A DNA stretch of 29,917 bases, taken from positions 1-29,917 of the forward strand of contig CAJTRC010000028.1 of assembly GCA_910578365.1 (NCBI GenBank), given 5' to 3'. Shown piece after piece: positions 22,721 to 29,917 of this stretch. The stretch is from an uncultured Muribaculaceae bacterium (GTDB taxonomy: Bacteria > Bacteroidota > Bacteroidia > Bacteroidales > Muribaculaceae). The position numbers and the translations under genes are program-made. Numbering within the stretch: the first letter of the stretch is position 1; each line of letters begins with the position of its first letter. Below the pieces are notes generated by a model that searched no databases, was not told where the DNA came from, and saw only the letters and a list, made by a program, of their open reading frames with translations.

Positions 22721-23791
22721 ATGAAGAAACATAATTTCTACGCCGGACCCTCAATTCTGAGCGAGTATGCAATCAATAATACCATCGAAGGTATACGTAA
22801 TTTTGCCGATACAGGCCTGTCGGTTCTCGAAATATCGCACCGCAGCAAAGAATTCCAGGCTGTAATCGACGGCGCTTCCGCACTTGTAAAAGAACTTCTC
22901 GATATACCCGAAGGCTACTCCGTACTGTGGCTGGGCGGCGGCGCATCGCTGCAGTTCTGCATGATGCCCTACAACTTCCTCAAGACCAAAGCCGCTTTCA
23001 CCGATACCGGCACATGGGCTCACAACGCCATCAAGGAAGCCGGCCTCTTCGGCGAAGCTCTCGTACTGGCTTCGTCGGCCGACGCCAACTACAGCTTTAT
23101 CCCCAAAGGCTACACCGTGCCTGAGGATGTTGACTACTTCCACTACACTTCGAACAACACCATCTACGGTACCGAAGTACGCAAAGACCCCGACGTGCCT
23201 GTACGCATGATTGCCGACATGAGCTCGGACATCTTCTCGCGTCCGGTCGACGTAAGCAAGTACGACGCCATCTACGCAGGCGCTCAGAAGAACCTGGCTC
23301 CCGCCGGTGTTACTTTAGTTATCGTTAAAGACGATGCCCTGGGCCACGTGGACCGTCCCATCCCCACCATGCTCGACTACCGCACCCACATCAAGAAAGG
23401 CTCGATGTTCAACACCCCGCCCGTACTGCCCATCTTCACCGCTTACCAGACCCTGAAATGGTACAAGGAACTCGGCGGCGTTGAAGCCATTGAAAAAATC
23501 GACCTCGAAAAGGCCAAGCTGCTCTACGGCGCTATCGACGACAGCCGCATATTCCAGGGCACTGTAGCCGACCCCGAAGACCGTTCGATTATGAACGTAT
23601 GCTTTGTGATGAAGCCCGAATACAAGGAACTCGAAAAAGACTTCCTCGACTTCGTGGCTCCCAGAGGTATCGTAGGCATCAAGGGCCACCGTTCGGTTGG
23701 CGGATTCCGTGCTTCGCTCTACAACGCTCTGCCCATCGAAAGCGTTAAGGTTCTGGTTGACGCAATGAAGGATTTCGAAGCTAAACACTGA
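22721..23791 (+). CDS. serC: Phosphoserine aminotransferase
   Basis: SerC converts 3-phosphohydroxypyruvate and glutamate to phosphoserine, the second step of serine synthesis. The PLP lysine is K190 in YAGAQKNLAPAG. The N-terminal NFYAGPSILSE, the WLGGGASLQF segment (70-79) and HYTSNNTIYGTE (141-152) are family signatures. The C-terminal GIKGHRSVGGFRASLYNALP is also typical. At 356 residues it is full length. It is the first gene of the operon; serA follows after 98 nt that hold a hairpin. Confidence 0.97.
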   Translation: MKKHNFYAGPSILSEYAINNTIEGIRNFADTGLSVLEISHRSKEFQAVIDGASALVKELLDIPEGYSVLWLGGGASLQFCMMPYNFLKTKAAFTDTGTWAHNAIKEAGLFGEALVLASSADANYSFIPKGYTVPEDVDYFHYTSNNTIYGTEVRKDPDVPVRMIADMSSDIFSRPVDVSKYDAIYAGAQKNLAPAGVTLVIVKDDALGHVDRPIPTMLDYRTHIKKGSMFNTPPVLPIFTAYQTLKWYKELGGVEAIEKIDLEKAKLLYGAIDDSRIFQGTVADPEDRSIMNVCFVMKPEYKELEKDFLDFVAPRGIVGIKGHRSVGGFRASLYNALPIESVKVLVDAMKDFEAKH

Positions 23792-23806
23792 TAAGATAAT
23801 CAAACA

Positions 23807-23868
23807 GTAGGTATGTCGGATGCCACGGAAGCCATGCGCGCCGGGGCCTCCGACATCAGCTCACCTAC
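23807..23868 (+). promoter_or_regulatory. Intercistronic hairpin between serC and serA
   Basis: Left arm 23807-23820 pairs with 23849-23856 (8 bp) and 23863-23868 (6 bp), with a 6-nt bulge between the two right-hand segments. No T-run follows. It may adjust the ratio of serC to serA mRNA or translation. Confidence 0.5.
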
Positions 23869-23889
23869 AATATACCTACACCACACACC

Positions 23890-24810
23890 ATGAAAATATT
23901 AGTAGCAACTGAAAAACCCTTTGCCGCAGCGGCAATACAGGGCATACGCGAAATTATTGAAGGCGCCGGCTACGAACTGGCTCTCCTCGAAAAATATACC
24001 GAAAAGCAGCAGCTGCTCGATGCTGTGGCTGATGCCGACGGACTCATTATCCGCAGCGACATTGTCGACAACGAAGTTCTCGACGCTGCCAAGAACCTCA
24101 AGATTGTGGTTCGCGCCGGCGCCGGCTACGACAACGTAGACCTGACCTCGGCAACCGCTCATAACGTATGTGTGGAGAATACTCCCGGTCAGAACTCCAA
24201 CGCCGTGGCCGAACTGGCATTCGGCATGATGGTAATGGCTGCCCGCAATATGTACGACGGCAAGAGCGGCTTTGAACTCAAGGGCAAACATCTGGGCATC
24301 CAGGCCTTCGGCCAGGTAGGCCGCAACGTGGCCCGTATCGGCCAAGGCTTCGGCATGGAAGTTGAGGCCGTTGACCCCTACTGCCCCGAAACCGCCATGA
24401 TTGAGTTGAATGTTAAACCCGTGAAGACTGTAGCCGAACTCTATGCCGGCAATCAGTTCGTGAGCATCAACATCCCCGCTACTCCCGAAACCATCAAGAG
24501 CATCAACTACGAGCTCATAACCTCGATGCCCAAAAACGGCGTGCTGGTGAATACCGCCCGTAAGGAAGTTATCGACGAAGAAGGTCTGGAACGCGCTCTC
24601 GCCGACCGCGCCGACCTCCGCTATGTGTCCGACGTACGTCCCGGCAATGCCGACTCACTCCTGGAGAAATTCGCCGGCCGTGTATTCTTCACTCCCAAGA
24701 AGATGGGCGCACAGACCGCCGAAGCCAACGCAAACGCAGGCACTGCAGCCGCACACCAGACTGTTGCTTTCCTCCGCGACGGTATCGACAAATTCCGCGT
24801 CAACCGATGA
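23890..24810 (+). CDS. serA: D-3-phosphoglycerate dehydrogenase, short lysine-type
   Basis: SerA oxidises 3-phosphoglycerate to 3-phosphohydroxypyruvate with NAD+, the first step of serine synthesis. The 306-residue protein is the short form without the C-terminal regulatory ACT domain. The nucleotide fold shows GIQAFGQVGRNVARIGQGFG (136-155), and the catalytic arginine is R224 in VNTARKEV. Where most relatives have the catalytic His in TPHxG, this one has TPKKMG (K270). Known type III enzymes, first described in Entamoeba, use lysine there, and Bacteroidetes share this form. The catalytic Glu is also not obvious. Its stop overlaps the bcp start by 4 nt. Confidence 0.93.
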   Translation: MKILVATEKPFAAAAIQGIREIIEGAGYELALLEKYTEKQQLLDAVADADGLIIRSDIVDNEVLDAAKNLKIVVRAGAGYDNVDLTSATAHNVCVENTPGQNSNAVAELAFGMMVMAARNMYDGKSGFELKGKHLGIQAFGQVGRNVARIGQGFGMEVEAVDPYCPETAMIELNVKPVKTVAELYAGNQFVSINIPATPETIKSINYELITSMPKNGVLVNTARKEVIDEEGLERALADRADLRYVSDVRPGNADSLLEKFAGRVFFTPKKMGAQTAEANANAGTAAAHQTVAFLRDGIDKFRVNR

Positions 24811-25262
24811 AAGTTCCGGGCGATAAAGTCGACGACCTGCTGGGCCTCGATGCCGAGGGCCGCGAAGTGCGTCTGAGCGACTATCCCGGCAAAAAAATCG
24901 CACTGTATTTCTATCCAAAAGACAACACGCCCGGCTGCACAGCCGAGGCGTGCAGTCTGCGCGACGGATATGAGTCGCTTTTAGCTGCCGGATATCAGGT
25001 GATAGGTGTGAGTGTGGACAGCGCTGCATCGCATCAGAAATTCGCCGCCAAGCATAATCTGCCCTTTCCTCTGATTGCCGATACCGACCACCGGCTTGTT
25101 GAGGAGATGGGTGTATGGGGCGAGAAAAGTATGTGCGGACGCAAGTACATGGGTACATTCCGCACCACGTTTATTATCGGTCCGGATGCTACCGTGCTTC
25201 AGGTACTCGGTCCCAAACAGGTTAAGACCAAGGAGCACGCAGAGCAGATTCTGAAGCTCTGA
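24807..25262 (+). CDS. bcp: Thiol peroxidase of the Bcp/PrxQ family
   Basis: The enzyme reduces hydroperoxides using thioredoxin or a similar donor. The peroxidatic cysteine is C44 and the resolving cysteine C49 in NTPGCTAEACSLRD, the PrxQ arrangement. YFYPKD precedes them and RTTFIIGPDG-like RTTFIIGPDA lies near residue 118. The 151-residue length is normal and no signal peptide is present, so it is cytoplasmic. It overlaps serA by 4 nt (ATGA), so it is produced with the serine pathway enzymes, perhaps by chance of operon structure. A strong terminator follows. Confidence 0.95.
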   Translation: MKVPGDKVDDLLGLDAEGREVRLSDYPGKKIALYFYPKDNTPGCTAEACSLRDGYESLLAAGYQVIGVSVDSAASHQKFAAKHNLPFPLIADTDHRLVEEMGVWGEKSMCGRKYMGTFRTTFIIGPDATVLQVLGPKQVKTKEHAEQILKL

Positions 25263-25298
25263 AAACGCCTCAATTCAATCATAAACCATAGGATAACT

Positions 25299-25336
25299 GC
25301 CTGCTATAGAATTATATGAAAAGTTCTATGGCAGGC
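25299..25336 (+). terminator. Terminator after the serC-serA-bcp operon
   Basis: Arms 25299-25311 and 25324-25336 pair over 13 bp with one G-U, around a 12-nt loop. The T-rich run TTGGTTTTATGTTTTT follows. Confidence 0.85.
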
Positions 25337-25495
25337 TTGGTTTTATGTTTTTCTGAATCATGTGTTTTTTTGTTGATTTACTAAAATAAGCTAAAAATTC
25401 TTTATTGTAATAACCATTTAGTACGGTTTGCGTTATTATTTCCGTGGGTTCGAAAGAATACCCGCATAAACATAACAACATAAAACTATACAACT

Positions 25496-25795
25496 ATGGA
25501 CTGTAACTGCAATAAAGAAAAGCGTTCATACCACTTTAATATCTCCGAAGTGGTCGATGGTAAAATCCAGGAGGTAATGAACTTTAATTTCGGCGGTCAT
25601 CACGACCTGGCGGCTCTGGCACAACGCGCTGCCGCTAAGTACAGCATGAGTCAGAAGCACTCCGAACAGCTTGTGCTGGGTGTGCGTCTGTTGCACCATG
25701 TGCTTAAGAAATACCCCGATAATGAACTCTTCCAGTCGTTCTTCGCTCAGCTGAACGAGTTCAAACGCGGACTCAAAGGAAACTGCGATTGCTGA
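25496..25795 (+). CDS. DUF3861-like small protein with CxC at both ends
   Basis: The 99-residue product has a core (about 10-94) with YHFNISEVVDGKIQEVMNF, HHDLAAL, then helices ending LVLGVRLLHHVLKKYPDNEL and FFAQLNEFKRGLK. This order matches DUF3861 as I know it, a small family of unknown function. The odd part is at the ends: MDCNC at the N-terminus (C3, C5) and NCDC at the very end (C97, C99), with no other cysteines. Together with H35-H36 these could bind a metal or form disulphides; that is inference. It has no signal peptide and is flanked by terminators, so it is a single-gene unit. Confidence 0.78.
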   Translation: MDCNCNKEKRSYHFNISEVVDGKIQEVMNFNFGGHHDLAALAQRAAAKYSMSQKHSEQLVLGVRLLHHVLKKYPDNELFQSFFAQLNEFKRGLKGNCDC

Positions 25796-25888
25796 ATAGA
25801 GGCGAATATAAAAGAAGGTATCGCAAAACTATGAGCCGCAGCGCGGCATCTGAATAATAGTCCGGTAAAAACCGGGAATTTGATAATT

Positions 25889-25953
25889 AACCCCTTTAGG
25901 GCCGGCAGTAAAAATTGCATCCGTGTAGTTTGTACTGCCGCGCTAAAGGGGTT
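25889..25953. terminator. Large bidirectional hairpin between converging genes
   Basis: Outer arms 25889-25899 and 25943-25953 pair over 11 perfect bp. Inner arms 25904-25910 and 25933-25939 add 7 bp, leaving a 22-nt loop. T-rich or A-rich flanks on both sides suit termination from either direction. Two small hairpins precede it (25835-25839 with 25843-25847, and 25862-25866 with 25871-25875). Confidence 0.7.
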
Positions 25954-25979
25954 TATGTATTGCGAATCAGCGCAGGCCC

Positions 25980-27593
25980 TCAGTTCTTTATGGCTAGTGA
26001 CAGCGGGTTGCGGTGGTCGGCGCTGCGATTGGTAAGGTGCATGTGGCTGTACGAACTGCCGAACAGGGTGGAATCAGCCACAAGACTGTTGTAGATAACA
26101 ACGCTGCCCTGTGGCAGGTCCGGCAGGGCTGCGGCCTCAACCGGGCGAAGGCAATCAGCAGTGTAGAAGTTGACGGAGTACAGGCGGAAACCTTCCGGAA
26201 CGTTCAGCGAATATACCGGAGCATCGGCTGCGATGTCCTTGATTTTTTCGGCCAGCGGACGATCGCTTTGCGGTTTCAGTACCATGGGCTGTGCAACTGC
26301 GGCGTATGTGAGCAGGAGCACCAGGGGCAGCAGCATGGCGAAAGCCACACTGTCGCGTCGGTTGCCGAACCAAAGCAGTGATGCAAGCGCAGGCAGATAG
26401 AGAATCGGCCACATCCACCAGCTCAGAGGCCACAGCTGCACCTTGCCGATGCTGATAACGTCGCAAAGGGCCAAAGTAACTGCTACCGGTACCACAAAGC
26501 CTGTTACAGCCAGTATCCATACATAGCTTTTCAGTATCTTGCTGTTATGGAGGTATAATATAAGTGATGCCACTCCGTAGGCAATGAAGGGGTAGGCCGG
26601 CAGGAGGTACACACTGCGCTTGCTGGCAGGTATGCAGTAAAAGCCTACAATCAGGACTACCGCCAACAGCGCCAGCAGGCCGCCGTGGCGAAGCATGCGG
26701 CGGCGGTAACTGCGTGCCACGATGAGCGAAAGCACTCCGAGCAAAGTCCAGGGCGCCATGCCAGACAGCAGGGTCACGAAGTTGTACCAGAAGGGTTTTT
26801 CGTGGCTGCTGTAGCTCATGGAGCCCGACATGCGGCCCAGATTTTCCTCAAACATCAGGGCTGTAAAACCTTCGCCGCCCTGGCGTGAGGCAGCCAGGAA
26901 CCACAGGGCCGGCAGTATGAAAGAGCACAGACACAGAGCCGACAGGCGTCCGAGTGTACGCCAGAAACCGTCGCCGCACAGCAGGCAGTATACGCCGGCT
27001 ACCATACACGGTATCAGCGAGCCGATAGGGCCCTTGGTAAGTGTGCCGGCCGACATAAGCAGTATCACGGCCAGATATTTGAGTTTGCGGTGTCGGCAGT
27101 CGCGCTCACGCAGGTCGAACAGCAGATATATGCTTGTGACTATGGTTGCTGTAACCACCATGTCGAGGCGGCAGGCTATAGCGGCACGGAATACTTCGAC
27201 AGATGTCAGTGTCACCAGGGCCATAATCATGCCGAAGCGTTCGCCGCGCAGGCGTGCGCTCCAGCGGTAGCCTGCCCATATCATGCCTATGCAGGCCAGT
27301 GCCGACGGCAGGCGCGACACATACTCGTTGACTGTGCCGCCATTGAATATTTTTGCGAATATTGCTATAAGCCAGTAGAGAAACGGTGGCTTGTAGGGTA
27401 TGTCGCCTCCGTAGTTCACGGGCAGAATCCATTCGCCCGACTGCAGTATCGACATTGCCACGATGGCCTCGCGTGGTTCTCCTTTTGAGTTGAACCAGGT
27501 GGTGCTGAGCCATGGCAGCAGCAGCAGAGCCGCTATTACGAGCAGTATAATCTGAGGTTGCAGCGACAGCGCTTTCCGGTGGTTTGTGTTCAT
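25980..27593 (-). CDS. ArnT/PMT-like membrane glycosyltransferase
   Basis: The 537-residue protein is mostly hydrophobic, with about 11-13 predicted membrane helices. It belongs to the GT-C fold group that transfers sugars from polyprenyl-phosphate carriers on the outer side of the membrane (ArnT, GT83/GT39-like). The first loop after helix one holds KGEPREAIVAMSIL (37-50) and SGEWILPVNYGGDIPYKPP (52-70), matching the acidic-then-KPP pattern of ArnT, with E39 in the place of the catalytic acid. The C-terminal part (about 440-537) is soluble and extracytoplasmic. The start ATG 27593 fits the promoter about 14 nt upstream. The acceptor, perhaps lipid A or a surface glycan, is unknown. Confidence 0.86.
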   Translation of the reverse strand: MNTNHRKALSLQPQIILLVIAALLLLPWLSTTWFNSKGEPREAIVAMSILQSGEWILPVNYGGDIPYKPPFLYWLIAIFAKIFNGGTVNEYVSRLPSALACIGMIWAGYRWSARLRGERFGMIMALVTLTSVEVFRAAIACRLDMVVTATIVTSIYLLFDLRERDCRHRKLKYLAVILLMSAGTLTKGPIGSLIPCMVAGVYCLLCGDGFWRTLGRLSALCLCSFILPALWFLAASRQGGEGFTALMFEENLGRMSGSMSYSSHEKPFWYNFVTLLSGMAPWTLLGVLSLIVARSYRRRMLRHGGLLALLAVVLIVGFYCIPASKRSVYLLPAYPFIAYGVASLILYLHNSKILKSYVWILAVTGFVVPVAVTLALCDVISIGKVQLWPLSWWMWPILYLPALASLLWFGNRRDSVAFAMLLPLVLLLTYAAVAQPMVLKPQSDRPLAEKIKDIAADAPVYSLNVPEGFRLYSVNFYTADCLRPVEAAALPDLPQGSVVIYNSLVADSTLFGSSYSHMHLTNRSADHRNPLSLAIKN

Positions 27594-27613
27594 GTTCAGT
27601 GATTTTATAATCA

Positions 27614-27645
27614 CAAAATTACGAATACTTTGCCGATTACACAAA
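27614..27645 (-). promoter_or_regulatory. Promoter of the glycosyltransferase gene
   Basis: On the minus strand the -33 TTTG is at 27645-27642 and the -7 TAATTTTG at 27621-27614, exactly 20 nt apart. The predicted leader is about 14 nt. Confidence 0.8.
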
Positions 27646-27700
27646 TATATTGCACTGACTGTAGCGGCTCCCACTCGGAACTACAGGCGGCGGCAACACA

Positions 27701-27747
27701 AAACACAGAGGCTGCGCCGTAATATTTACGACACAGCCTCTGTGTTT
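27701..27747 (-). terminator. Terminator after groEL
   Basis: Arms 27701-27714 and 27734-27747 pair over 14 perfect bp. A second small stem (27718-27722 with 27726-27730) forms in the loop. On the minus strand the stem ends with TTTTGTGTT. It lies 24 nt past the groEL stop. Confidence 0.88.
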
Positions 27748-27771
27748 ATTATTCACTGAAGCGTCAGACTA

Positions 27772-29409
<1,638 letters not shown>

Positions 29410-29433
29410 TTTTGTAAAATGTTAAATTCTTTT

Positions 29434-29706
29434 TTATAGAACTACTGCGAGCACTTCGCTCTGCTTCATTATAAGGAGTTTTTCGCCGTCGACTTCGATT
29501 TCGGTGCCGGCATATTTGCCATAGAGAACCACGTCATCGGCCTTGAGAATCATTTCTTCTTCCTTGGTGCCGTTGCCTACTGCCAGCACGGTACCTTTGA
29601 GGGGTTTTTCTTTAGCGGAATCGGGAATGATGATTCCGGCAGCTGTAACTTCTTCTGCTGCTGTGGGTTTGATGAGCACCCGGTCAGCTAACGGTTTCAG
29701 TTTCAT
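29434..29706 (-). CDS. groS: Co-chaperonin GroES (Hsp10)
   Basis: GroES is the seven-membered lid of the GroEL chamber. The 90-residue product begins MKLKPLADRVLIKP, has the mobile loop around EVTAAGIIIPDSAKEKP (19-35), and ends with LLIMKQSEVLAVVL, all typical. It is the first gene of the groES-groEL operon. No CIRCE inverted repeat (TTAGCACTC-N9-GAGTGCTAA) is present upstream, in line with the lack of HrcA control known for Bacteroidetes. Confidence 0.98.
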   Translation of the reverse strand: MKLKPLADRVLIKPTAAEEVTAAGIIIPDSAKEKPLKGTVLAVGNGTKEEEMILKADDVVLYGKYAGTEIEVDGEKLLIMKQSEVLAVVL

Positions 29707-29770
29707 ATTGTATGTTTTATGGTTTAAGTTATTTTATTGCATGTATTTTTTCTTATTGCATATTTCGTGC

Positions 29771-29777
29771 CAAAATA
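29771..29777 (-). promoter_or_regulatory. Candidate -7 element of the groES-groEL operon
   Basis: On the minus strand TATTTTG (29777-29771) resembles TAnnTTTG with one base less between TA and TTTG. No TTTG is seen at the -33 distance. The leader to groES would be about 60 nt and AT-rich. Confidence 0.4.
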
Positions 29778-29813
29778 TAAGAGGGTGTTTAATAATAAAT
29801 GTTAATTCCCGGC

Positions 29814-29904
29814 CGAAAATCACGTGGCGAATTTTGCTCTGAATTGAAGGAGCATAGCGAGCTATGTGACTGAAATGAAGAGCTAAAGGCGCCCGTGATT
29901 TTCG
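29814..29904. repeat. Long stem-loop upstream of groES at the window edge
   Basis: Arms 29814-29824 and 29894-29904 pair over 11 perfect bp. Four more pairs (29826-29829 with 29890-29893) continue the stem after one bulged base. The roughly 60-nt loop holds a smaller hairpin (29853-29858 with 29861-29866) and two related segments, TGAATTGAAGGAGC (29840-29853) and TGAAATGAAGAGC (29871-29883). No convincing reading frame is present. It looks like a structured intergenic repeat or RNA rather than a gene; the neighbouring gene is beyond the window. Confidence 0.5.
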
Positions 29905-29917
29905 AGTGGAATGGTAA

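Noticed and set aside
29707..29813. CIRCE heat-shock operator before groES
   Set aside because: The TTAGCACTC inverted repeat is absent; the region is plain AT-rich DNA with a weak -7 box.

Overview
The window looks like a chromosomal segment of a Bacteroidales bacterium, most likely from the Muribaculaceae or a close relative (the family level is inference). The support is: Bacteroidetes-type promoter elements (TTTG, about 20 nt, then TAnnTTTG) before many genes, with few strong Shine-Dalgarno sites; the divergent Bacteroidetes-type RNA polymerase omega subunit; split gcvPA/gcvPB; a Lys-type SerA; and a GroEL with a GGM tail. Most of the window is housekeeping. I see no tRNA, rRNA, CRISPR array, insertion sequence or prophage gene.

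Layout. 1-357: the tail of an unidentified gene, then a non-coding stretch that can fold into a multibranched GC-rich structure. 358-1648 (-): DUF6249-type membrane protein, ECF sigma factor, and a small two-helix membrane protein that may control sigma. 1808-2299 (-): an unknown secreted protein. 2415-6197 (-): ftsX-like gene, DUF3098 gene, uppP, truB and queA form one tightly packed operon with a clear promoter and terminator. 6402-13060 (-): a complete glycine cleavage operon, in transcription order lipoate ligase, gcvT, gcvH, gcvPA, gcvPB, lpd. 13164-15636 (+): ybaK-like deacylase, aroC and a YhcC-like radical SAM gene, joined by 4-nt overlaps. 15611-19782 (-): tilS, an exported modular glycoside hydrolase, and an exported deaminase-fold protein that has lost its zinc ligands. 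19935-21533 (+): bamD, rpoZ, rpsO. 21647-22501 (+): a lipoprotein with two META domains. 22721-25262 (+): serC, serA, bcp. 25496-25795 (+): a DUF3861-like protein with a CxC at each end. 25980-27593 (-): an ArnT/PMT-like glycosyltransferase. 27772-29706 (-): groES-groEL, followed at the window edge by a long stem-loop.

How the genes work together. SerC and SerA make most of the route from glycolysis to serine, and the glycine operon feeds one-carbon units onto folate. That operon starts with its own lipoate ligase and ends with its own E3, so it carries all it needs to load and recycle GcvH. UppP, FtsX, BamD and the glycosyltransferase concern the envelope. TruB, QueA, TilS and YbaK act on tRNA.

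Most unusual items: the exported zinc-less deaminase-fold protein behind tilS and a glycoside hydrolase; the structured non-coding elements at both window ends; inverted repeats that enclose the -7 promoter element (before the ECF operon and before rpsO); and two promoters whose TTTG lies only 4 nt before the start codon (ybaK-like gene and tilS), suggesting leaderless mRNAs. No dedicated new multi-gene system is evident.
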